DNA from: Phragmites australis | Lineage: Eukaryota; Streptophyta; Magnoliopsida; Poales; Poaceae | Length of the DNA stretch: 64,000 nt | Reading direction: 5' to 3' | NCBI RefSeq assembly: GCF_958298935.1 | Contig: NC_084921.1 | Span: forward strand, 134,001-198,000 | Part shown: in pieces, positions 21,151 to 33,265 of the stretch | How the letters are laid out: each line of letters opens with the position of its first letter | Position numbering within the stretch: the first letter of the stretch is position 1 | The notes under the pieces: model-generated | Told to the model about the DNA's origin: nothing | Database searches by the model: none | What the model saw: the letters and a program-made list of their open reading frames with translations, nothing else | Made by a program: the position numbers and the translations under genes

Positions 21151-21306
21151 ACTTAAAAACCTAAGTTTGAAAAGGCTACTTCTGAAAATGCTACATCTGA
21201 AAAATCTACTTCTAAAAAGACTAAATCTGTAAAGCCTACATCTAAAAAGGTTATTTCTGAAAGCCATCTAGTTCTAAAAAGCCTACGTCTGAAAAGACTA
21301 TATCTT
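21151..21306. repeat. 15-16 bp minisatellite (CTACWTCTRAAAAR)
   Basis: About nine degenerate units of CTACATCTGAAAAAG type follow each other (CTACTTCTGAAAATG, CTACATCTGAAAAAT, CTACTTCTAAAAAGA and so on). It lies between the two GRF-like modules inside MULE A. Confidence 0.8.
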
Positions 21307-21438
21307 TAATTGTTGAATTAGAGTTAAACGTTATGACAAACGTCATACAGGGCTTAACGGTAATGTTAGTATAATTAATTCATGGTAGTGTATCTATAAA
21401 AGGGTTCGCATAGTTCGAACTGTAGGCACAACAAAACA

Positions 21439-22130
21439 ATGATTGTTAGAGTTGAGAGAGGGAGAACTAGAGGGGCTACTAGTGCAGGGAGGACACCGGT
21501 GATATGGCCAGGTTTCTTTGGTCCTAGTGCGTACGATGAGCCACTCGAGAACTTCCCTTTGCAGGGAAAGAGTGAGTTTTGGCTACCCCATCATCTGAGG
21601 ACTTACGACCACCCAAAAGGAGAGTGGCCGAAGTGTTCTCATGGATACGACTGTGTTGTGCATATGTATGCTAGTAGCATTAACGGAGGCCGTTGATTCT
21701 TATGATGTCCTCTTGGAAGTGTGAGAGTGACAAGAAGTTTAGTATCCTATTTTAGGACATTTTAGTATTTAATTTCTACGTATTTGCATGAGTCAGGCGA
21801 CAACAAGAGCTGTCACTACATGAGATGGGCCGATCCTCCTATTGAACAGAACATCCAGGAGTGCATTCATCACCTGCAAGACCATATCTTTGACCTATAG
21901 CATGAGGTTGATGCTATTCCAATCCCTCTAGAGGAGGATGAGCTGGTTATCCACATCAATGATCCTACCGTATACCTCGATTCCTGGTCCCCCTGCCCGT
22001 GCCACCAAAAGTTTCCTCCTCCTCCCCCTCCTCCTCCACCACCACCGACACACTATGGTGATGGTGGATACTAGGAGTCTGAAGAGTCTTCGCAATTCAT
22101 TCTAAGTAAGTATGACTAGAACCAATGTAT
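21439..22130 (+). pseudogene. GRF-type zinc-finger protein remnant with proline-rich C-terminus
   Basis: The ATG at 21439 opens an 85-codon frame with WPKCSHGYDCVVHMYASS and NGGR. This is the first half of a GRF zinc finger, and the normal RRFFRCP continuation is broken by a stop at 21694-21696. Further on, CHYMRWADPPIEQNIQECIH and HLQDHIFDL (about 21812-21897) match the segment that follows GRF fingers in many grass transposon-linked proteins. A poly-proline run follows at about 22014-22048, and a final HYGDGGY lies near 22070. It is read opposite to the MULE A transposase. It is probably an accessory or captured gene; its role is unknown. Confidence 0.5.
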
Positions 22131-22499
22131 CTTGTTGTGTTCTCTTAGCCTTATGTTATATTTTCTTGTATCGTCTTGTTTGTAATTGACTAAATTGTAC
22201 CCCCATCATGTAATATTGTATCTGGTTACACGTGTAATAGTAGTAGGGTTTGTAATGCGTAGGGTTTTTATTGAAAAATTGCAAGTGAATGATTTATTAC
22301 CTGACAGTACAACACGTTGATAGAGCTTGAAAGTGGATATGATTGCATGATGCTATGTTTTGGGATGGAACAGAACACATGTAATAAAAATATAGCTGAT
22401 AACATAGTGGTGACATGAACATCCTACATGACATGACATCCACATAATAGAAATAACATAGTGGTGAATGTCTAATGCCGCGGTCAAGGGGCGTCGACA

Positions 22500-23300
22500 T
22501 GGCCACGGGCGTGCTTGTTGGGCATACCCGTCGGCCTACACCAGCTAGCTGCTCTGTGATGCACGTGGTCGTTGGAGTACGCTAGAGACTTGTGCGGAGG
22601 GTGGCAAGGCCGTGCAGCGTCTGTAGGGGTGTTAGGGTCGGGCTACGATGGCTGCGTTGGTAGAGGTGCCCATGTTGTTTGTGACGGGTCCTCCTCATCG
22701 GGTGGAACCATGAACCTGTCATCTGGTAGCTGGATGCAATGTAGAAGGAGCCTGGGACTGTTGCATGGTACCACCATGTCAAATGTCGTGCATCACATAA
22801 TAATAGAACGATCGACAAGAGTGAAATGAGTGCGTCTTTATCCTTCAGCTGTCGACAAGTGCAATCAACAGTGCCTAGTCAAGGGGAATCCAGGTGGCCT
22901 AGTCCCTAGTAGGGTCAAGGAGACGCGCTGCTGGAAGGAGACTCGAGACCCTCAACCTACGAAAAATAAAGATTGAGAGTAAAATATCAGGGGATTTACA
23001 ACAACAAATGTACAATGAATGAACTAATTTTCTCGGGATCCAACATTGGTCAAATCTCCAAAAGTGGTCCAAAGTATGTAGACTCAAGGTGGGGTGTAGC
23101 TTGGAGCCCTCCAAGTGTGTTAGATGTGTCGCATTGATCACAGGGTCGATGAGCTCCATACCTAAAAGCAAATAGACTATACTGCAGAACATAATGAATA
23201 TGATAAGCACATAGTAATGAAATGCAGAACATACACAATAAAAATTGAACTCGAAGTAAATAAAACCTATAGAATAATACACAAATTGAACACATTATTA
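22500..23300 (-). pseudogene. PMD-like (plant mobile domain) exons of MULE A
   Basis: On the minus strand, after a TTTTAG acceptor-like site near 23165, the frame reads GMELIDPVINATHLTHLEGS then KLHPTLSLHTLDHFWRFDQCW. This resembles the ELLDPVID...LHP...W start of PMD proteins and parallels the exon at 1922. A second open stretch (22510-22820) ends with VPGSFYIASSYQMTGSW and THKLQ-like repeats and looks like the C-terminus. The central PMD core was not recognised. The gene is interrupted. Confidence 0.4.
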
Positions 23301-23989
23301 CAAGAGACGTAACAGCTTGTTCAAACACATCATATAGTACAACAAAGTCCAAATAATTACAAAAAATCATAATATTACAACACATAGTCATATTGTTAAA
23401 ACATAATACAACATGATCCAAATATTATAACATGGTCTAAATATTACACCACATACTTAGGTTTCCCGATAGTTTGAATATTACATAATACAACATTATC
23501 TAAATACTACAATATGGTCCGAATATTATAACACATACCCGGGTTATCTGAATATTATATAAAACAATATGGTGCCAATATTACATGAGTTCAACATATA
23601 GTCTGATGAATATTATAAACTTAGGGCACCATCCAATTAATAATACAACATGGAAACAATCTCACCGTGCTTCAAACTTGAGTCTCGTTTGAAGGGGTTT
23701 TCTTCTTTTTGGCTTGTGGACCAGGACACGCCTTACCTGCTCGCCCAACACCAAAATATCCACCAGATACTGATCGCGCTGCCCCCAGAATACGGAGCTC
23801 CGCATATCAGGCACTCCTCGCGGGCTCGTGCTCCCTCAACAGCATCCATATCATTCCTAATACGCTGAGTCTTGCATCGCTCCTTTTGTGTCAACCTTGG
23901 TGTTTGGATCTAGAACCCAAGACATGCCATTAATTTTCAGGCGGCTTCCTGAAGTCTATTTTCGCCCGCCACCTAAGCAACTCGCCGCA

Positions 23990-25900
23990 TCAAGTACTTT
24001 CTATGGCTTTCTTATGGTAGTACATTGACATGAAATATCCTGACTCTATGTCGCCCTTTGCGCAACTAGCTAGCACATGAGAACAAGACAAATGCATCAG
24101 TGGTCGCTTGTTGCAGGTGCACTCACACTTGTTGTCCGCTGGCCACAACTTGCATTCCATTGTAATTTCCTGTCTTCTGATGCCGAGTCTGTCCTTGTCA
24201 CGCAACATCACCTCGAACATATACCGATGGTTACCAACTTCATGAACCATGTGCTTTTTTCCCTTCCCGATCTTCTCTTCTATGTAAGACATTATCTTCT
24301 CTGTATACACCTTTTGCGAGTTGCCCATATGTAATGCGGCCTAGCTGTAACGCTCTCGGAGATACTACCAGCACAACTGGCTTCTTAAAAACTTCTTCCA
24401 TGTACCCAACAGTAGTCTATCCATCTCTTCCCACAGAGCATCAAACTTCTTCCTTTGGTTCTATTTGCATAGTTTCTTAAAAAGATTGATCAACCTCTTG
24501 CACCTTGAATTATTTGTAGAAGTTTGCTCCAAGATGGCGCATGCACCAACGGCTATGCAAATCTAGCCATGGAAATGCTCCACCCGCATCACTTTGCAAT
24601 GTCTTGACAGCATTCAACAAGTCTGCATGGCGATTGTGGAGGACACACGCGCTAGGCATGTTATCAACAACATCTCTCTTAATCTACTGCAAGAACCAGA
24701 TCTAACTATCTATAGGCTCATGTTCCACGAATGCAAAAGCCAAAGGCACAACCTGGTTCTCACCATTTACCCTGATAATTGTGAGTATATACCCCTTGTA
24801 TTTGCCAGTGAGGGAAGTCTCATCCACGCACATCACTGGCCGACAGTGTCAGAATGCCTTGATCATACAACTGAATGACCAGAACGCCCATTGAATGACT
24901 CAATCTCCATCCTAATTAACAAAAGCATGAGTAGCAATGCAGTTATCCAGGTTCCTCCCCTAAATAACATCTAGCAATGAAGGTAGGTTATGGTATGAGT
25001 CCTTATATGTGTCAAACATCTTCTCTAACAACTTATGTTTCGCTATCTAAGCCATATCATATGAAATCTTATACCCAAATTTGTTATCAATAGCATGCAT
25101 AATTTCAAATAGGAACATACTAGTCTTCTTCATAATCTCTGGGTATATCTCCTTTGCTACAAAATCAGCAGTCATGTTCCTATGTGCATAGAGGTCGGCT
25201 CAAGTTGCAAGTATGCGGCTTAACAATGGACACTACCAATATAGTCTCACACCTCAACAAGAAGCCATAGACTCATCATGTGCAACCTTCAACTAAACAT
25301 TTCATGTCGTATGCCCGAGGATTAGAAATAACTACCTTGAACTCCCTCTTCTCTAAGAAACACCATCTCTTCACTGCATGCTACAGATGGACCTTATCAT
25401 GAAACATCAGCCCTTTGGTCACCACAATGGAATCATATTGCTATGATGACTCATGTTCATCGTTGATCGTCAAATTCTCCAATGCAAAATTTGTCCATTC
25501 CTCTGGAATTCCAGCAGCTGAGTCCACAAAATGTGCAAAACTCATTGTCATCGGCCTCCATCTGGTCCACAATTGCCTTGTCCCGATTCCCCCTGATCAG
25601 CAACCATCATAACTTGATTATCTTCCCTGTCGTTACATTGTTCTCTTACTGTCTCTACATCAACTAGTGCACTAGTCCTCAAGGGAACCTTCAGAACCAC
25701 ACTCTTCTACTCCTCCTCATCGACAACATTTTCACCAACAGCTTCTACGGTGCTAGAGTCGGCTTCTGTCGAACCAAGATTATTTGCTTCTACAAGGGTA
25801 TAGTGGGAAAAAAATCCTTCTAAACCCCAGTGACATAAATGTCTACCATTGCTTGGAACATGTAAGCTCCCACTACCACTTAGTTTCACAACGTCTAAGA
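23990..25900 (-). pseudogene. MULE A transposase pseudogene
   Basis: Read on the minus strand from about 25890: an acidic N-terminus (NLGSTEADSSTVEAVGEN), then the MuDR DNA-binding domain at about 25420-25280 (HAVKRWCFLEKREFKVVISN, AYDMKCLVEGC), then KKTSMFLFEIMHAIDNKFGY. The catalytic domain lies at about 24880-24540 (HCRPVMCVDETSLTGKYKGY, GENQVVPLAFAFVEHEPIDS, SACVLHNRHADLLNAVKT, SRWCMRHLGANFYK). The SWIM zinc finger is at about 24140-24060 (CECTCNKRPLMHLSCSHVLA). This is a complete mudrA domain order. At least eight in-frame stops make it non-functional. Confidence 0.88.
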
Positions 25901-27560
25901 ACCAGAACCTTCATCGTCAACCATTGATGTGCTAAACTAACTTGTAGTAAATTATACAGCCAACCTAACACTTCGGCCCGCCTCATTTCTTCCGGACTAT
26001 CCAATCATGTGTCTACATACTAGATGTTACTCAAATCCACCCCATTGTCATAATGCAAGATATATCCAGGGTTGTAAAAAACTCTGAACCCCACTACGGT
26101 CGATATTCCTGATTCAACAACTATACTATACTCTATCTGTTTAAATAATTGTAATGACCATACAACATCTATGACAACAAAATCTATTTAACCACAACAC
26201 TTGTATTCTACATAACCATCAAATATCATCGGTAATATATCCTTTCTATTCACACTATACCATTCTAAATATAATATTGCCATAAAAACTACTCCATTTC
26301 TATTATGCATATCCTACATCTACAAAATATTTCGACTACATATATATCTCCAATTCATAACAATGCAGCTTTGAACTATTCTATTTCCTAAATTGTAAAT
26401 ATTTTTTAACTACATAAATTGTATATCTATTCAAAATAAAAATCTAACTCTAAATTATATTACTATTGAAAAATTCGAGCTAAATTGGCAAACAATTGTA
26501 AATATTTTTGAGCTACATAAATTGTCTAAATAATGTAGATTCAAAATCTACCTCCAACTATTCTAATAAAATTGTGTACCTAACTATACTTTTTTTTGAA
26601 CTATTGAAAAAAACCAACTTATGTATACTCTATGCTAAGTTGTCTATTCTACTGTATTCTAAATTTTCATACTCCAAATTCCAATCTAATCTATTTTTTC
26701 CCTACCATTTTAATACAATGTTTGGTAAATCCACAACATTTCTATTGTATAATTCTTACATCAACAGAAAATGTGTTCACTATTCATATCAAATTCATAA
26801 TTCTACTACAGACAAATTCATAGCAATGCAACGTCAAACTATTCTAAATCTACAAATTTTGAAAACATTAAAGAACCTATTGCTAAAATATGAACCACAC
26901 CTACTTTATTCTAAATTTAATATCATTATTGTCCTAAAATTTCTACTCTACTATAACTAATTTCCTAACTATACTATATTTTCTACTAAACTATAACTAA
27001 TTTTCTAACCATACTACATTTTCTAATCTACTATAACTATTTTTCTAAATATACTACATTTTTCTACTGCTTTCCTAACTAATTTCCTAACTTTCCTAAA
27101 TTTTCTACTCTCTTAACTATACTATATTTTCTAGTGTTTTCTAACTAATTTCCTACTGATTTTCTAACATTTCCTAATTTTCACTAACTATTACCTATTT
27201 TTCAAAGAAAAGCACAAAAATATATACCTTCACCGGCCGACCGCCGATGCTTGCCACACCGCCGCCCCCATGCTGTTCCTCGTCACGCCGCATCGCCGCA
27301 CCCGTCTCCACTCACCGCGCCGCCGCTCACCGGTCATGCTTGCCCGTGGAAGACTTCCATGTGTGCGTGGCTTGTGGAAGACAAATCGGCGGTGTACATG
27401 ATTAAATAAACATGTTAGGACGCGAAGTACCGACAGATCACGACGTGGGACCTATCAGCACGTCATGGCAGCTCCCATTCAACAGACCATCACATGTTGG
27501 CACACAGAGTGCCGACAGGCCCATATGTCCACTGCCACGTAGGAAATTGGCAATTTAAGA

Positions 27561-28617
27561 GCTCATTAGCATACAAACTTATTTTATTTATTATATATGT
27601 TTCAAGTATTATATATATTTTTATGGAATACATTTCAGTATTATATATCGCAAAATATAGTTTACTACTCATGGTTACTGTGAATACATGTAATGAAGTA
27701 TTTTTTTCTTGACAAACCTACCAAGTTTAAAATATTTGTCTTTAATTGTTATGATTTATGTTTCATTGCTCCACTTTTTATTAATTTGAGCTCAAGTTAT
27801 TTTCTATTATAGGGATTTTTTAGCAATTTTAGTAGTATGCTTATATGGAACTAGCAAATGCAACACCATGAGGTTGAATGAATATATATCATTATCCATT
27901 ATATGAAATACCATACATTTATTACTACAGGTGAATTTATTTTGAATAAAAAAATAATTTTTAAGGTGATTATGAAATATGAATTCATCGTAACACCTAT
28001 ATTTTGTTCGCTTAAAAAAAAAGATCAACCAATATTAAGAAAATTGTCCATTTGCTCTTCTTTCTTCTTTTTTAATTTTTTTAAAAAAGAAAAGATGAAT
28101 TCATTTGCCTCGTTACACTTGTGCACGAATTCTTTTTTTTGCCACGGCGCTTTTAGATGCTTGGTAGAGCGCAAGCACACTCAAGCGCGCCGTGCATACA
28201 TTGGTGCACGTGGAAAAAGAAGAAGAAATGAGTAACTGGATCGAGAATGGGACTGATTATTTGGCGCACGCACGTCTACTGATGGATCGGCTCGATTTGA
28301 CCGCAGCAACGGACCGACGACAACGACAGGGTTACTGGGACGGGCCCACGTCCGGAGTGGGCTGGGCCCCACGCCCCTCAACGAGAAATAGCGAGCCGTA
28401 CTGTGGCCCGGCCAAGATCTGATGGGACGCCTCGCCTATCCTCTCCTCTCCTTCACCCCAGTCTCGCTTCGAATTCTGCCTCTTCGTGATAGCGAGATAA
28501 TCGCAGTACATTGGTACACATGTTACATGTATAACCGACTCATTACCAAATCAACCAATACGGTTTATAGAATATCAACTGTGAAATAGGCATGATATAC
28601 CGGGACGCTAGACATGG
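27561..28617. other. Intergenic sequence without a recognised gene
   Basis: AT-rich DNA up to about 28130, then a GC-rich stretch (28150-28460) with G/C-rich words such as GGGCTGGGCCCCACG. The GC-rich part might be a promoter or first-exon relic, but I see no supported reading frame. Confidence 0.4.
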
Positions 28618-29580
28618 AATATTTTTAATAATATTATTTTATTGAAAATTTGTAAAAATAATAATCAAATTCATAAATTTATAAGAATAAAGATCTGGCA
28701 CCTGTCAGCACTCGCATGATGATAGTCAACGTAGTACCGGGCCTAGGGACCTATCGGTATACGAAATTCGGACAAAAGATCTATCGTCATTCCACATATC
28801 AATAGACCTTCGGTAGACACCGATAAACATGTCACGATAGCTGACAGCCGATAGGTCTGTTGGCATGTTATATGCCGACATGTCCTATTTTACTTAAATC
28901 TTTTTTAAAAATTTAGAAAATATCATGTAATTATTATTAAGACACCACCATAGCTTAGTGTATATCATATAAAAGAAGTCAAACTCTATCAAAAATATTA
29001 ACTACAGCTACACGGAGGCTTAGATAATAAGACGCGCGAATGTTGAACAGCCAAAAATATTTGTTGTATAAATAGTTATCCAAATGGTATGACGAACAAT
29101 AGTAGTAGTGAAACATAATTATTAAAGAACCCGGTATGAATGTTACAGGCAGCACGGATAAAGACAACAAACGTTGATATTTACGGTACGTCTAAAGACT
29201 AATCTAATAGCGTACTACTGCTAAATGAACCTGCTTAGAGAATAAAAATAGATCAGATTATAATAAATACTCTTTACTAAGTACAAATAGAATATTTGAT
29301 CTTTCACAGAGCATCAGAGCACTCCGTTTTAGCGGAACAAGCCATCTCTTACTTCCTTTCCTTGTCTACTTCCCGTGCTTCGGCCGCAACAAGCTCTGTT
29401 GTTGCATTCTTTATACACTCCACCTCCTAATATTTGAGTCGTAGGTACTCCTGCTATCTGCACTACTCCTACAGGGCTGCAATTACTAATATGGAGCCTA
29501 CATGTACGGTATATACCATATTGCTCATATAATCTTCTGTAGCATCTGCCAGTTGACATACTTGCATGATTCATGCTAGC
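28618..29580 (-). mobile_element. Second MULE A-type 3' end (fragment)
   Basis: Bases 28618-28690 repeat 19768-19840 in the same orientation (TTTTTAATAATATTATTTTAT, then TTGTAAAAATAATA). Both are followed by CCGA/TCGGCA-rich subterminal sequence ending GCCGACATGT (near 28880 and 20050). Further in, TTTACTAAGTRCA (about 29275) matches 20478. The minus strand of 29330-29420 gives a charged tail (ELVAAEAREVDKERK, EMACSA) like the 20500-20700 module. It is the 3' end of a second family member whose remainder is missing. Confidence 0.6.
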
Positions 29581-31078
29581 TAGGTCTAGTATATTTTTCC
29601 ATTTCGATTAAGAAAAATATAAGTAGTATAAGATACACCATGCATATCTGATATCTGCAGGAATTACACAAGAAATGTGTGTGCTATTTTTGAAAGCTGC
29701 AGGGTTGTTATGCTCAAAACGGGAAAATATCAGGCGGAAATAATTAACCCAATTTGAGCGAAGCAGGCACTTGTTACTGCAGTTACAGAAACGTATATAG
29801 GTCCTACTGATTCCTATGGATCAGCGGTAACGTTCCAAAATTCGTTTGGGACCTGAAAATCACTCCTAGCGATTATCTGATATTCCTGAAAACCGGAAAA
29901 TTCAATAAAAAATTAGCGATAATTCAAAATTTACTCGGTCAAATTTATAAATTGGAGGCAAAATTCGGACAAACCGATCATTTGGTAACGGCTCGAATTC
30001 CATCGAAAACCACTTGAATTCCATCTAAAGCTGACCATATTTTTCGTATTTCATTTGTGATAAAAAACCGCTCAAATTTCATAAAAAATCGTTCGGTTTT
30101 ATCGAATTTCAGTGAAGTTCAAGAAACACCAAAAAATAGCTCAATATTGTAAAATCGATAACTAATTCATCTCAGCTTCAAATCAAGCGAAACAAATTTT
30201 GTTGGTTTTCTTGTAACATGATCTACATGATAAAAGTATTTATACTCATGAAAAGTTGTATATTTTCTGTGAGAAAATATATTTATTGAACCTAGTTAAA
30301 TGCATAATTAATTCTTTGCTAATCCAAAAATCATGAAACAATTTTTTTTATATTCTTACATGATCCTATGCCTTTTAAAAATACATAATCATAAAATAGT
30401 TATGGTAACATACATGATTGTTTAAATGTGTTGCAACTAGATTAATTCATAACTAACCCATCACACCTCCAAAATAAGTGAAACCACTTTTATTAGTTTA
30501 CTTATGCTATTATTTATGTAGGAAAAATAATGGTAGACTTGAAAAAAATTAATTATAATGCTATTTCTTAACATGTACACTTTATGCTTGTGAACTTTGT
30601 AAAAATCATGGAGAAATCAATAAAACTCTAAAGGAAATGAAACAAATTTTACAGATCCTCTTATATATTTCCTACATAAAAAATATGTGTTTGTCTGTTA
30701 AGCTTCTTCTTAAGGTGATGAGCCAAATCATCATGTTCATATGCCCTATTTCAGTATTTTTTTCAAACTTTCTCCATGTAAAATATGATGCAAAAGACAA
30801 TACTTTTGAAATTTGTTTTCATATAAGGTCTTTGAATTGTTTCTAGTATTACTAAATTATTTTGTTATTTTTATAAAAATATGTTTTTGATTTTTTAAAT
30901 TCAAATGTAAAAACCGATCGAATTTAGAATTCAGTGCAGATCGAATTGACTGGTTTTCACGAATATCAAGCAGTTTCCTATGATTTTTTGAATCCTCAGC
31001 TAATGTGAACCAATCACTAAAGTACCAGCCGGTCAGATTTTTGGGACCTGTTTATTACTAGATCCTTTCAATATGTGA
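29581..31078. other. AT-rich sequence with a probable non-autonomous transposon
   Basis: No gene. From about 29815 to 31050 the sequence repeats words such as AAAACCG, CCGGAAAATT, TCGAATTT and GACTGGTTTT at both ends (29870-30110 and 30900-31040). This is the pattern of a common grass non-autonomous DNA transposon. I could not define inverted ends or a target duplication. The middle (30200-30880) is featureless and AT-rich. Confidence 0.35.
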
Positions 31079-31080
31079 TA

Positions 31081-31331
31081 CGCCCTCCATACAAAAATAC
31101 AAGGCATGCTTTATTTTGAAAATAATCAAACTTTATATATTAATAATGAGTCAAATTATAAGTATGTTTAGTGTATAAAAATTATACAACTAGATTCAAA
31201 TTTCAACACTCTTTCACATTATATTAGTTTTGTAGCCACAAACTATATATTTTGTAACAAAATAATAGTTGAATTTTAACTTTAAAGATCAAGTCAAAAT
31301 AAAATACGTCTTATATTCTTAAACAAGGGAG
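31081..31331. mobile_element. Stowaway-like MITE (251 bp)
   Basis: TA duplications at 31079-31080 and 31332-31333. The left end CGCCCTCCATACAAAAATAC and the inverted right end CTCCCTTGTTTAAGAATAT-AGAC share the CTCCCTCCxTxCxAAAATA signature. Further in, GCTTTATTTTGA is met by the inverted TATTTTATTTTGA. It has no coding capacity. Confidence 0.7.
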
Positions 31332-31647
31332 TAGAAGACAAACAGGCTGTTACTTCCCTTTCTATACGGATAGTGGAAATAGAAACAAGAAAGCATGTAT
31401 TTCATTGACACAAAGTGTGTAGTTATGAGCTATTGGTCTTGGTTTGAAATTTAGTATTGTTCTATGCATACTGAGTTTCAGTCTTTCATGTTCTTTATTT
31501 TTATTCCCTAAAATCTTATGTGGTAATTGTGTAATAGCTATGTGTATCTAATTGGTACAGAGAATGAAACATTATTTTACATTGAAATAAAGCTTCTTTC
31601 ATTTTGGTCGGAAGTGATACGACTTCCCCTCTAGTACTTATACACTA

Positions 31648-31892
31648 CATCCTTCATTTTCAAATAGACGTCGTTTAGAGTTACGTATAACCAAATTTTA
31701 TAAACTTTAACTACTAATATATAAAAAAATATTAAGATTTCTCATATAAAAATGATATTAGTAGATTAATAATTAAAAATACTTTCAAATAATTATGTTT
31801 ACAATAACTTTAGGTAATAGATACTTAAAAAAACAATGATCAAATACATACATCAAAGACCCAACGATCCTCTGGACCTAAAGAGAGAGTAG
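31648..31892. mobile_element. Probable degenerate Stowaway-like MITE
   Basis: The left end CATCCTTCATTTTCAAATAG resembles the CTCCCTCCGTTTCAAAATAG start of grass Stowaways, and the right end GAGAGAGTA gives inverted CTCTCTC after TA. The interior is AT-rich with ATATTAGTAG-type palindromic stretches. The ends match only partly, so the call is moderate. The stretch 31334-31647 before it holds no gene. Confidence 0.45.
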
Positions 31893-33265
31893 TAGGTGGT
31901 AGCTAGGTAGCCATAGCCCACCGACCGACCAAAAACGACATGAACATTGCAACTGTTGCAACAGTCTTTTTTCTCCTTTGAGGTGGGGACCGACGAGTAG
32001 TCGGGATTTCATTTGTGATGGTGTGCAAGGCAAAATTAAAGGAGAAAATAGTAATACACCACTGGCCTCATGAACAATCCAATTGTTAGTCTACATATGA
32101 ACAGTACGAAAAATAGTAGCCATAGAGTGCTCAGCTGACCGGCCGGTAGAGCCATCAAGATCACCGGCCAATGTCATACATTACACATAGCACTAAAAAA
32201 ACCGTACGTAGAACTGTCGCTTCGATTTAATTTTTGTCCTGTAACTATTGTTTCATCTAATTTTTATCCCTTAACTCTAATATTAAATTTTTTTAGTCCC
32301 ATAACATTTAAAATCATCCTAACATTTTTTGACATGTTTCATTGTGGTTTTGCACATGTAGCGCTGCTGACTAGAATCTCACATGGCCCGAACATGTTGA
32401 ATCAGCCGCACAGGTCCTCGTCCGTCGTGTAGCACGAGTATCAGCCGACGGCCTCCTCACTGGCGAGCGAGGGCGTGGGATCAACGACGGCCACCTCCAC
32501 TGGCGCGTCGCACAGGAGCGCTCCTCCGTCGGCACATCGAACGGGTGCGGGATCCAGTGGCTCGTCAGTGTGTGCGTACGCGCGACAGCGCGATCACGGC
32601 AACGGCGGGCAACAACAATATTACACGGAGGGCACTGGTAGCTGCAGCGAAGGTTAGGGAACTTGGCTAGTGGGTCCACGGCCGATAAGCCCGACCGGAG
32701 TTGGTGGCAGCGAACGGAGCAATATGACGGCGCAAGGCGTATGCGGGTGGTTGTGCCAACATCGGGCTGAGGGCCAAAAATACAAGTGTAAGATGGTATG
32801 AGATAAATATATAAATATTATCGGGCGACATGGAATAAGGCCGTGCTTGGATCGGCACGACACGACGTGTCGAGGACCGTGCTTGGACCTTCCTAAAGTT
32901 GCCTCGTACCAGCACGGCATGATATGATGGACCGATCGTATCTAATAAACACAACATGAGGCACGATAAGACCAGAGCCATGCCAACACGATACGACCTA
33001 AATCTCAGCTCTAATTCTACGTATATAAAAAAATTCTACATGTACACATATGCATGCATGCATGCATGCTTGATCTAGCTACTTGCTTTTTGCTTAATAG
33101 GAGAGACACCATGTATATATATAGTGTGCACTATAGGTATGATTGATTGTTCGTATGTACCGTTACTCGTATAAATCATATACTCATACGGAGGGAAAAT
33201 CTACTATTGCTCGTATAAATCATATACTCACACGGAGGGAAAATCAAATTGGCTGAGCGTAGTCA
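31893..33265. other. Intergenic sequence; hAT-like fragment and short tandem repeats
   Basis: No supported gene. A GC-rich part (32340-32790) has open frames on both strands without recognisable domains. Bases 32840-33000 consist of GGCACGAC/CGTGCTTGG-type words as in hAT-like MITEs. A TGCA microsatellite lies at about 33049-33069. Bases 33166-33246 are two copies of a 44-bp unit (CTCGTATAAATCATATACTC start at 33166 and 33210). Confidence 0.45.

Larger units (their letters stand above)
19768..27560 (-). mobile_element. Large decayed MULE with accessory modules (MULE A)
   Basis: The ends are related as inverted repeats. CCTACGTGGTAGTAGGC at 19872 on + matches the minus strand from 27543 (CCTACGTGGCAGTGGAC), and both continue with TGTCGGCA about 12-20 bases further in. 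The interior, read on the minus strand, holds a MULE transposase pseudogene (23990-25900), PMD-like exons (22500-23300) and a GRF/coiled-coil module (20490-21030). A second GRF-like reading lies on + (21439-22130). The stretch 25920-27220 is AT-rich and non-coding, and 27230-27400 is GC-rich. Exact outer limits and the target duplication are not resolved. Confidence 0.6.

Noticed and set aside
22899..23421. Hydrophobic minus-strand frames as membrane proteins
   Set aside because: The hydrophobic parts come from T-rich intron-like DNA; only the LIDPV...W segment inside looks coding, and I listed that as PMD-like.
26508..26960. 150-codon Asn/Leu/Tyr/Ser-rich frame
   Set aside because: It sits in a very AT-rich non-coding part of MULE A with TTTTCTAACT-type repeated words; there is no domain and the composition is biased.
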